DNA of 64,000 nt from JADJNY01 sp046349615 (GTDB lineage: Bacteria; Planctomycetota; UBA1135; GCA-002686595). The stretch lies in contig JAXMBZ010000003.1 in the NCBI GenBank assembly GCA_046349615.1, positions 62,001 to 126,000 of the forward strand, written 5' to 3'. Positions 41,981-49,382 of this stretch are shown piece by piece. Below the pieces are notes generated by a model that did no database searches, was not told the origin of the DNA, and saw only the letters and a program-made list of their open reading frames with translations. The translations under genes and the position numbers were made by a program. How positions within the stretch are numbered: the stretch's first letter is position 1; every line of letters starts with the position of its first letter.

Positions 41981-43288
41981 ATGCCCGCCCCCCGCGTCGG
42001 AATCGTGCTCGCCGCGGGTCTGCGCACACCGCAGGCCCGAGCCGGAGGCGTCTTCGCGCAGGAAGACGCGGCGCACCTCGGCGCGTCCGTCGCGCGCGAA
42101 CTGCTCGCGCGAACCGGGATCGACCCGGCCGCGTTCGACGAGTTCACCGCCGGCTGCGCGGGCCCACCCCACGACCAGGCGAACGTCGGCCGCGTGATCG
42201 CGCTGCGCGCCGGGTTGCCGCGCTCGACGCCCGCCCGCACCGTCGCGCGCAACTGCGCGAGCGGTATGGAGGCCGTCTCGAGCGCGATCGCCGAGATCGA
42301 GGCCGGTCACGGCGAGCTCCAGCTCACCGTCGGCGTCGAGGTCATGAGCAAGTTCCCACTGATCGTCTCCGAGACGATGACGCGGCTCTTCGCGGGTCTC
42401 GCCGCGGCGAAGAGCGCGCCGCAGCGCCTCGGCGTGCTCGCGGGCTTCCGCCCCGCGATGCTGAAGCCGCGCGTCGCGATCATGGAAGGCCTCACCGACC
42501 CGATCAGCGGCCTGATCATGGGCAAGACGGCCGAGCTGCTCGCGCGCGAGTGGAACGTCACGCGCGAGGACGCCGACCGCTACGCGCTCGAGAGCCACCG
42601 CCGCGCCGCCGCCGCGCGCGACGCGGGCGCGTTCGCGCGTGAGATCGTCCCGCACCTCCCGCTCGGCGCGAAGAGCGGCGCACGCGCGCTCGAGCACGAC
42701 GACGGCATCCGCGACAACCAGACGATGGAGGGCCTCGCGAAGTTGAAGCCCTACTTCGAGAAGCCCGACGGCCGCGTCACCGTCGGCAACGCGTGCGGCC
42801 TCACCGACGCGGCGTGCGCGCTCGTCGTCACGACGGAAGCGCGCGCGCGCGCGCTCGGCCTCGCACCGCTCGCGAAGGTCCGCGCATGGGCGTGGGCCGC
42901 CTGCGATCCCGCGCGCATGGGTCTCGGACCGGTGTACGCGACGGCGAAGGCGCTCGACGCGGCGAAGCTCTCGCTCGCGGAGATCGGCGCGGTCGAGCTC
43001 AACGAAGCGTTCGCGGCGCAGGTGCTCGCGTGCGTGAAGGCCTTCGACAGCGACGAGTTCGCGAAGAAGGAGCTCGGCCGGAGCGCGAAGCTCGGCGAAC
43101 TCGACCCCGATCGACTGAACAAGAACGGCGGCGCGATCGCGCTCGGCCATCCGGTCGGCTGCACGGGCGCGCGGCTCCTCCTCACGGCCGCGCACGAGCT
43201 CGCGCGCGGCGACCACGAATTCACGCTCGCGACGCTGTGCATCGGCGGCGGTCAAGGCGGAGCGTTCGTCCTCGAGAGGTGCGCATGA
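41981..43288 (+). CDS. Thiolase (acetyl-CoA acyltransferase, beta-oxidation type)
   Basis: A 435-residue thiolase. The active-site Cys is in ARNCASGMEAVSSA (about residue 90). The late catalytic motifs are NEAFAAQVLA, GGAIALGHPVGCTGAR and CIGGGQGGAFVLE, which supply the second Cys and His. It cleaves 3-ketoacyl-CoA to acetyl-CoA and a shortened acyl-CoA. The downstream gene, overlapping by ATGA, encodes the matching multienzyme subunit, so the pair forms a FadI/FadJ- or FadA/FadB-like beta-oxidation complex. The ATG at 41981 is preferred; an ATG at 41932 would add 16 residues that look non-homologous. Confidence 0.9.
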   Translation: MPAPRVGIVLAAGLRTPQARAGGVFAQEDAAHLGASVARELLARTGIDPAAFDEFTAGCAGPPHDQANVGRVIALRAGLPRSTPARTVARNCASGMEAVSSAIAEIEAGHGELQLTVGVEVMSKFPLIVSETMTRLFAGLAAAKSAPQRLGVLAGFRPAMLKPRVAIMEGLTDPISGLIMGKTAELLAREWNVTREDADRYALESHRRAAAARDAGAFAREIVPHLPLGAKSGARALEHDDGIRDNQTMEGLAKLKPYFEKPDGRVTVGNACGLTDAACALVVTTEARARALGLAPLAKVRAWAWAACDPARMGLGPVYATAKALDAAKLSLAEIGAVELNEAFAAQVLACVKAFDSDEFAKKELGRSAKLGELDPDRLNKNGGAIALGHPVGCTGARLLLTAAHELARGDHEFTLATLCIGGGQGGAFVLERCA

Positions 43289-45507
43289 TCGACCTCACGG
43301 GCTTCCCGCGACCCGACGACGCGCCGCCGCCGCGCTCGTGCGTCCGCGTCGAGCACCCCGAGCCCGGCGTCGTCGTCGTCGTGCTCGATCCGCCGCATCG
43401 CAAGCTCGCCGTCTTCGACGCGCCGCTCCTCGGCGACCTCGACCTCGCGCTCGACGAGGTGGAGCGCGAGAACGCGCTCGCGGGCCTCGTGATCACGGGC
43501 CGCACGCCGACGTCGTTCGCCGCGGGCGCGGACCTGGACGGGCTCGCAGCGCTCACCGATCCCGCGCTCGTCGCGCGCCTCGTCCACGCAGGCCAGGTGC
43601 TCTTCGAGCGCGTCGCGCGCCTCGCGCACGACCGCCACGTGCGCACGGTCGCCGCGGTCGGCGGTCCGGTGCCCGGCGGCGCGTTCGAGCTCGCGCTCGC
43701 GTGCAACTTGATCGTGTTCGCCGACGACAAGAGCTCGCGCATCGGCCTCCCCGAGACGCAGCTCGGCATCCTGCCCGGCTGGGGCGGCTGCAATCGGCTC
43801 CCGCGCCGCGTCGGCGTGCCCGTCGCGCTCGACGCGATCTTGACGGGGCGCCTCTACGCGCCGCGCGACGCGTACAAGCTCGGGCTCGTCGACCGCCTCG
43901 CGTTCCCGCAGGACCTGCGCCGCATCGCGCTCGAGCTCGCCGCGGGGCGCATGCGCATCGAGAAGCGCTCGCGCGGCCTCACCGGCCTGCTCGTCGACCG
44001 CGATCCGCTCGCGACCGCGCTGATCGCGAAGCAGGCGCGCAAGCAAGTGCTCGAGAAGACGCGCGGCAAGTACCCGGCACCGCTCGCCGCGCTCGAGATC
44101 GCCGCGCGCGCGCCGCACACGTCGTTCGAGAAGGGCTTCGAGGCGGAGCGCGAGGCCGTCGCGCACCTCGCCGTCGGCCCGGTCTGCAAGAACCTGATCG
44201 CGATCTTCCGCCTCTCCGAGGAGGCGAAGAAACTGAAGGAGCTCCCGAGCGGCGACTCCGCGCGCGCGCCGCAGCGCGCCGGCGTCCTCGGCGCGGGCGT
44301 GATGGGCCGCGGGATCGCGTCGTCGCTCGCCGAGAAAGGCGTGTGGACGCGGCTCTTCGACGTCGCGCCGCCCGCCCTCGACGTCGCGCTGCTCGAACAC
44401 CGCGGCGAGGTCGCGGAGAAGCGCAGGAAACGCCGCCTGGAGCTCGCCGCCGCGAACGAGGCGATCGACAAGCTCGACGCGACGCGCGTGCTCGCGGGCT
44501 TCGCGCGCTGCGAGATCGTGATCGAGGCCGTCGCGGAGAAGCTCGAGGTGAAGCGCGAGGTCTTCGGGAAGCTCGCGCGCGAACTCGCCGCGGACGCGAT
44601 CCTCGCGACGAACACGTCGTCGCTCTCGGTCGACGCGATCGCGGAGGGGCTGCCGAATCCCGAGCGCGTCGTCGGCCTCCACTTCTTCAACCCCGTGAAG
44701 AAGATGCCGCTCGTCGAGATCGTGCGCGGGACGAAGACGTCGCCCGAGACGATCGCGCGCTGCGCCGCGCTCTGCCTGCAGCTCGGCAAGACGCCCGTCG
44801 TCACGCGCGACGTCGCGGGGTTCCTCGTGAACCGATTGCTCGGACCGTACCTCGACGAAGCGCTGCGCTTGTTCGCGGGCGGCGTCGATCCGCGGATGCT
44901 CGACGAAGCGCTCCTCGACTTCGGCATGCCGATGGGGCCGCTCGAGTTGTGCGACGAGGTCGGCTTCGACATCGCGACGCACGCCGCGCGCTCGCTGCAC
45001 GCCGCGTACGGCGCGCGCATGACGCCGAACTCCGTGCTCGACGGTCCCGTGAAGGACGGACGGCTCGGCAAGAAGACGGGCAAGGGCTTCTACGTGCACA
45101 CGCCCGCCGAGAAGGGCGCGAAGAAGCCGAAGAAGGAGCTCGCCGACGACCTCGCGCGGCTCGTGCCCGGCGGTGCGCCGCGCGCGCCGCTGACGGCGCC
45201 GGAGCTCGTCGCCGAGCGCTGCGTGCTCGCGATGCTGAACGAAGCGGCGCGCGCGCTGCACGAAGAGGTCGTCGCCGGCCCGCGCGAGCTCGACCTCGCG
45301 ACCGTGTTCGGCATGGGCTTCGCGCCGTTCCGCGGCGGACTCCTGCGCTGGGCGGACTCCGTCGGCGTGCAGGAGATCGTCGCGCGCCTCGAACGCCACC
45401 GAGCGATGAGCGACGTCCAGGCTCGCGGCGCCGCTGGCGACGAGCGCTTCGCTCCGTGCGAGCGCCTCGTGTGGATGGCGCGCAATCTGCGCACGTTCCA
45501 CGGCTGA
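43285..45507 (+). CDS. Beta-oxidation multienzyme alpha subunit (enoyl-CoA hydratase / 3-hydroxyacyl-CoA dehydrogenase)
   Basis: A 740-residue bifunctional enzyme. The N-terminal crotonase domain has GGPVPGGAFELALACN and SSRIGLPETQLGILPGWGG with the two catalytic Glu positions. The 3-hydroxyacyl-CoA dehydrogenase part starts at the NAD-binding GVLGAGVMGRGIASSLAEKG (about residue 332) and includes GLHFFNPVKKMPLVEIVRG with the catalytic His. C-terminal dehydrogenase repeats close the protein. With the thiolase upstream it carries out steps 2-4 of fatty acid degradation. ATGA overlap with the thiolase stop. The crotonase part is divergent at its start. Confidence 0.9.
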   Translation: MIDLTGFPRPDDAPPPRSCVRVEHPEPGVVVVVLDPPHRKLAVFDAPLLGDLDLALDEVERENALAGLVITGRTPTSFAAGADLDGLAALTDPALVARLVHAGQVLFERVARLAHDRHVRTVAAVGGPVPGGAFELALACNLIVFADDKSSRIGLPETQLGILPGWGGCNRLPRRVGVPVALDAILTGRLYAPRDAYKLGLVDRLAFPQDLRRIALELAAGRMRIEKRSRGLTGLLVDRDPLATALIAKQARKQVLEKTRGKYPAPLAALEIAARAPHTSFEKGFEAEREAVAHLAVGPVCKNLIAIFRLSEEAKKLKELPSGDSARAPQRAGVLGAGVMGRGIASSLAEKGVWTRLFDVAPPALDVALLEHRGEVAEKRRKRRLELAAANEAIDKLDATRVLAGFARCEIVIEAVAEKLEVKREVFGKLARELAADAILATNTSSLSVDAIAEGLPNPERVVGLHFFNPVKKMPLVEIVRGTKTSPETIARCAALCLQLGKTPVVTRDVAGFLVNRLLGPYLDEALRLFAGGVDPRMLDEALLDFGMPMGPLELCDEVGFDIATHAARSLHAAYGARMTPNSVLDGPVKDGRLGKKTGKGFYVHTPAEKGAKKPKKELADDLARLVPGGAPRAPLTAPELVAERCVLAMLNEAARALHEEVVAGPRELDLATVFGMGFAPFRGGLLRWADSVGVQEIVARLERHRAMSDVQARGAAGDERFAPCERLVWMARNLRTFHG

Positions 45508-45647
45508 CCGTTCGGAGCGCGCAGGTCGTCCTCGATGCACGCCGCTCGCACCTCCGCCGCCGCGTCGACGCGGGGGCCGAACCTGCTTGCCGGACGCGCC
45601 CGCCGTCCGCACGCTGTGTGGATGGTCCGCGAAGCCCCCCACCGCGC

Positions 45648-46952
45648 ATGACCGAGGCCCGGAAGAAGTTCAGCGCGGACGTCGTGTGGAACGTCGGCAG
45701 CCTCGCGGTGCTCGGCGTCTCGGGGATCCTGCTGAACGTCCTGATCGGGCGCTGCTACGACGAAGCCGCGCTCGGCGTCTTCAACCAGGCGCTCGCGGCG
45801 TACATCTTCTTCTCGCAGCTCGCGGTCGGCGGCATCAACGCGTCGACGCTGCGCGCGATCGCGGAGGACCAGGCGAACTCGAAGCGCATCGCGAGCGTCG
45901 TGCTCGGCGCCTACGCGCCGACGCTCGTGATCGCGGCGCTGACGACGGCGTTCCTGTGGTTCGCGCGCTTCGCGATCGCCGATTGGCTCGACAGCCCCGC
46001 CACGGCGGAGGGCATCGCTGCGATCACGCCCGGACTCTTCTTCTTCGCGCTCAACAAGGTCGGCATGGCCATCGCGAACGGCCGTCAGCGCATGCGCGCG
46101 TTCGCCGTCTACACGGCGCTGCGCTACGCGCTGATCCTCGTGGCGCTCGTCGGCTTCGTCCAGTTCGACCCCGCGCGCGAGCACGGGAACCAGCTCGCGT
46201 TCGTCTTCTCGTTCTCGGAAGGCCTCCTGTTCCTCGTGCTCCTCTTCGAGGTCGTGCCCGTCCTGCGCGCGGGCGGGAGCGAGCCGTGGCGCGGCTGGGC
46301 GAAGGAACACTTGCGCTACGGCGTGAAGAGCGCGGCGTCGGGCGTGCTGCTCGAGCTCAACGCGCGCGTCGACGTGCTCATGATCGGCCACTTCCTGGCG
46401 GATCGCTTCGTCGGCATCTACACGGTCGCCGCGATGATCGCGGAGGGCGTGTACCAGCTGCTCGTCGTGCTCCAGAACCTCTACAACCCGATCCTCGCGC
46501 GCGAGCTCGCCGCCAAGCGCTTCGACGCGCTCCTCGTGACGGTGAAGAAGGGCCGGCGGCTCACCTACGCGGCGATGGTCGTCGTCGGCGCGGTCGCGGC
46601 CTTCGTGTACCCGTACGCGATCGAGTTCGTGTTCGCGCCGGCGCCGGGGTCCGCCGTGACGGCGGGCGATCCGGGCTTCGCGGCGAGCTGGGTCCCGTTC
46701 TGCTGGTTGATGCTCGGCATCGTGCTCGCGTCGGGCTACATCCCGTTCGCGCAGACGCTGCTCATGGCGAACCAGCCGGGGTGGCACACGGTCTACATGG
46801 TGCTCACGGTGCTGTTCAACGTGATCGGCAACTGGATCCTGATCCCGATCTGGGGCTTGCCGGGGGCCGCGATCTCGACGGCGAGCTCGATGTTCCTGTC
46901 GGTGTTCGTGCTGAAGGTGCTCGTGCGTCGCCGCACAGGCTTGAAGCTCTGA
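45648..46952 (+). CDS. Wzx-like polysaccharide flippase
   Basis: A 434-residue membrane protein with about twelve hydrophobic helices, of the MATE/MOP superfamily as in O-antigen flippases. The first helix pair (NVGSLAVLGVSGILLNVLIGR) is followed by AALGVFNQALAAYIFFSQLAVGGI, and the middle contains ELNARVDVLMIGHFLADRFVGIYTVAAMIAEGVYQLLVVLQNLYNPIL, typical of this family. It would move lipid-linked glycan units across the membrane. It stands alone between the beta-oxidation operon and the redox cluster; other glycan genes lie 5 kb downstream. No Shine-Dalgarno sequence is obvious. Confidence 0.85.
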   Translation: MTEARKKFSADVVWNVGSLAVLGVSGILLNVLIGRCYDEAALGVFNQALAAYIFFSQLAVGGINASTLRAIAEDQANSKRIASVVLGAYAPTLVIAALTTAFLWFARFAIADWLDSPATAEGIAAITPGLFFFALNKVGMAIANGRQRMRAFAVYTALRYALILVALVGFVQFDPAREHGNQLAFVFSFSEGLLFLVLLFEVVPVLRAGGSEPWRGWAKEHLRYGVKSAASGVLLELNARVDVLMIGHFLADRFVGIYTVAAMIAEGVYQLLVVLQNLYNPILARELAAKRFDALLVTVKKGRRLTYAAMVVVGAVAAFVYPYAIEFVFAPAPGSAVTAGDPGFAASWVPFCWLMLGIVLASGYIPFAQTLLMANQPGWHTVYMVLTVLFNVIGNWILIPIWGLPGAAISTASSMFLSVFVLKVLVRRRTGLKL

Positions 46953-47019
46953 CACGCGCGCCGCCGGGCGAATTCCTGGCAGTCCCACGGCAGGCGGATA
47001 GACTCCTCCGTCCCAGCCG

Positions 47020-47538
47020 GTGTCCATCCGCCTCCTCATCGCCTTCGTCCTGCTCGCGCTCGTCGCCGCGTTCGCGCTCGTCGACCGCTCGGCGACGCAC
47101 GGAGCGCACGCGCATCCGACGTCGTGCGCGTGCGACGATCCCGACTGCGATTGCGTCGGCGTCTGCGATTGCAGCCGGTCGAGCTGTTGTTCGTCGAAGC
47201 ACGCGAGCGAAGCCGCGAGTTCACGTGCTGCCGCGTCTCCGGACGAACGCTCGCTCCGCATCGCCATCGAGCGACGGACGAGCGCGGCGCACGTCGGCGC
47301 GGACACGCCGCCGGACGACTCGAGCTCCGCTCCACGTCGAAGCCTGAAGCGGGGCCGGTGCGGCACGCACGAGGCTCCCGCCGCGGCGAGTTCCAGCGGC
47401 GCGAGCGCGGGCTGGACCACGAGCGAGGAGTTCGCCGTCGAGCCTCGCGAGCGCATCCCCACGACGTCCGTCGTGGACGATTCGGCGCCGCCCACGCGGC
47501 GTCCCTCTCCGGCGACTCCGCCTCCGAAGACCTGCTAG
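47020..47538 (+). CDS. Small Cys-rich membrane-anchored protein
   Basis: A 172-residue predicted protein. It begins with a transmembrane or signal segment (IRLLIAFVLLALVAAFALV). Next comes a cluster of nine Cys within 23 residues, at positions 36-58 (CACDDPDCDCVGVCDC, then SCC), preceded by His residues (HGAHAHP). This would be well suited to binding metals. The remaining 110 residues are Ser/Pro/Ala/Arg-rich and may be disordered. GTG start with TAGACT 16 nt upstream. It precedes the barrel, SCO-like and cytochrome genes, so copper handling is a reasonable guess. I recognise no family, and the tail could be spurious. Confidence 0.5.
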   Translation: MSIRLLIAFVLLALVAAFALVDRSATHGAHAHPTSCACDDPDCDCVGVCDCSRSSCCSSKHASEAASSRAAASPDERSLRIAIERRTSAAHVGADTPPDDSSSAPRRSLKRGRCGTHEAPAAASSSGASAGWTTSEEFAVEPRERIPTTSVVDDSAPPTRRPSPATPPPKTC

Positions 47539-47614
47539 GCGACCCCTGTCGCGGTGCGTGGTCGACGCGCACCGCATTCGTCGTCCTCCAGTTCCTTCGT
47601 CTTGGAGTCTGTCC

Positions 47615-48607
47615 ATGCTTTCGCTTTTCGCGAGCGCGGGTGCGCTCGTTTCCGCTTCCGTTCCGTCCACACCCCTCCTCCCCGTTCCCACACCGCCGTT
47701 CCACTGTGGAGCGTGCGGCTTCAACTCGGGCGAGGCCTTCGTCCATACGCTTCCCGGTGGGACCTCGCCCGCGGGGCGCCTCGGGTTCACCTTGCGCGCG
47801 GACCTGCAGGATTTCGATGCGTTCTCGGACACCGAGCTGCTTTCGAGCGCGGGTTCCGGCGACTTCACGCACAGCATCGACCGAAGCCTCGTCTTGCGCG
47901 CGGGGTGCTCCTACGCCCCTTCCGACACTTGGTCGATCGGCGCCGACTTGCCGTTCGTCTCCAACCAGAACCTCCGCGAAGGCGTCGACGACGGGGGCAC
48001 ACCGGCGGTCGAATCCAACGGGGATCAGAAGGGGATCGGGGATCTCTCGCTCTTCGCGCAGTGGAAGTTCCACGACGATCCCGATGCCGGGCTCTACGCC
48101 TCGCTCTACTTCGGCGTGAAGGTCCCCACGGGACGCACCGACGTCGAGAGTCCGGGCGGCGAGCGACTCGAACCGGATCATCAGCCCGGCTCCGGCTCCC
48201 TCGATGGATTCGTCGGACTCGCCGCGACGAAGCGCGTCGGCGCGTCGACGATCGGAGTGAGCGCGCTCTACACGGTCGCGGGCGACGACTCGCAGGACTC
48301 CAACCTCGGCGACGTGCTGCGCATGAACTGCGGCCTGGGGTGGTCTCCGTCGCAGGTCGAGGAGGGGGCGCTCTGGCGCTGGATGCTCGAACTGAACGGC
48401 CAGTGGCACGAGTCGGGGACGACCGACGGCGCCGTCGAGGAGAACACGGGCGGCGTGCAGGTGTTCCTCTCGCCCGGGCTCCGCGTCACGACGAGCGCTC
48501 GCGTCTCGTGGTTCGCCTCCGTCGGCGTCCCGGTCTACCAGGACCTCGACGGCACGCAGTCCGAGACGGCGTTCCGCGCGTCGGTGGGCGTCGGATTCTC
48601 CCTCTAG
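47615..48607 (+). CDS. Outer-membrane beta-barrel candidate (transporter-like)
   Basis: A 330-residue protein. It starts with a signal-like segment (MLSLFASAGALVSAS), then a CGACGF pair near the mature N-terminus. From about residue 60 there are alternating amphipathic strands rich in Gly, Ser and aromatics, such as IGDLSLFAQWKFHDDPDAGLYASLYFGVKVPTGR and the final FRASVGVGFSL, which ends in a residue pattern typical of outer-membrane proteins. It resembles unclassified MetA/transporter-like barrels. ATG 47615 is chosen because GGAG lies 7 nt upstream; an ATG at 47558 lacks one. Upstream of the SCO-like genes, so it may serve the same redox or metal pathway. Confidence 0.7.
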   Translation: MLSLFASAGALVSASVPSTPLLPVPTPPFHCGACGFNSGEAFVHTLPGGTSPAGRLGFTLRADLQDFDAFSDTELLSSAGSGDFTHSIDRSLVLRAGCSYAPSDTWSIGADLPFVSNQNLREGVDDGGTPAVESNGDQKGIGDLSLFAQWKFHDDPDAGLYASLYFGVKVPTGRTDVESPGGERLEPDHQPGSGSLDGFVGLAATKRVGASTIGVSALYTVAGDDSQDSNLGDVLRMNCGLGWSPSQVEEGALWRWMLELNGQWHESGTTDGAVEENTGGVQVFLSPGLRVTTSARVSWFASVGVPVYQDLDGTQSETAFRASVGVGFSL

Positions 48608-48628
48608 GGCAGCCGTAGGAAAGGAGCC

Positions 48629-48656
48629 GTCGGCGCGGAGCACGCTCCGCGCCGAC
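48629..48656 (+). other. Perfect 12-bp hairpin just before the SCO-like gene
   Basis: Arms GTCGGCGCGGAG and CTCCGCGCCGAC with a CACG loop lie between the barrel stop (48607) and the ATG at 48666. AAAGGAG at 48620-48626 is directly 5' of the stem, and folding would bring it within about 11 nt of the ATG. There is no T run, so this may be a translational element or a processing site rather than a terminator. Confidence 0.55.
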
Positions 48657-48665
48657 GCGCGACGC

Positions 48666-49382
48666 ATGTCCCACCAGGCTCGACGCGACGATCGCTCGCA
48701 GAGCGACGACCGCGCACCCACGAAGTTCCGCCCGCGGTGGGTGGAAGGTCTGCTCGTGCTCGCGCTCGGCGCGTCCATCGCCCTCTTGGTCTACGGGTTC
48801 GTGCACGCGCTCCTGGGAACCCGCGCCGACGAACGACGCGCGGACGAACCGCAGCGTCGGATGGCCCCGGTCGAGTGGCCGACGTTCGAGCTCGTGGACC
48901 CGGAAGGACGAACGTGTTCGCGCGCGGAGTTCGCGGGACACGTGTGGATCGCGGACGTCCTCTCGCTGCAGTGCACGGACTGTCCGCCGCTGACGGGGCG
49001 GATCGCCGACGTCCAAGCGCTCCTCCGCGATCGATCCATCCGCTTCGTGAGCTTCTCGATCGACCGCACGACGACCTCCGGAGCGCTCGCGCAACGGAGA
49101 GCGATGTTCCGACGCATCGATCCCGCGCGATGGACGCTCCTGCAGTCGGACGACGAGGACGTCCCTCGAATGCTCGTGGAACTCGGGTTGGCGGCCGACC
49201 TCCGGCTCGCACGCGCGCGCATCTGTTCGCTGCGCCCCCACTTCTACTTGATCGACGCGCAAGGACGGTTGCGCGGGACCTACTCCGGCGTCGATTCGCG
49301 ACAACTCGAATGGCTGGCCGAGGACGCGGATGCACTCGCATCCGCCGCGGCCGGTGATGGACCTCGTGGAGGAGAGCGATGA
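48666..49382 (+). CDS. SCO-like membrane-anchored thioredoxin-fold protein
   Basis: A 238-residue protein with one N-terminal transmembrane helix (EGLLVLALGASIALLVYGFVHALL) and a SCO1/SenC-type thioredoxin fold facing outward. Copper-ligand candidates are C103 and C106 in LQCTDCPPLTGR and H192 in RPHFYLID. The Cys pair has CxxC spacing instead of the normal SCO CxxxC, so it may be a redox variant. SCO proteins deliver copper to cytochrome oxidase or act as thiol reductases. The stop overlaps the next start as ATGA, and the following gene contains a second SCO domain. A hairpin lies before its start. Confidence 0.82.
   Translation: MSHQARRDDRSQSDDRAPTKFRPRWVEGLLVLALGASIALLVYGFVHALLGTRADERRADEPQRRMAPVEWPTFELVDPEGRTCSRAEFAGHVWIADVLSLQCTDCPPLTGRIADVQALLRDRSIRFVSFSIDRTTTSGALAQRRAMFRRIDPARWTLLQSDDEDVPRMLVELGLAADLRLARARICSLRPHFYLIDAQGRLRGTYSGVDSRQLEWLAEDADALASAAAGDGPRGGER

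Noticed and set aside
47558..47614. Upstream ATG for the barrel protein
   Set aside because: The ATG at 47615 has a GGAG at proper distance and starts a signal-like segment; the upstream one has neither.
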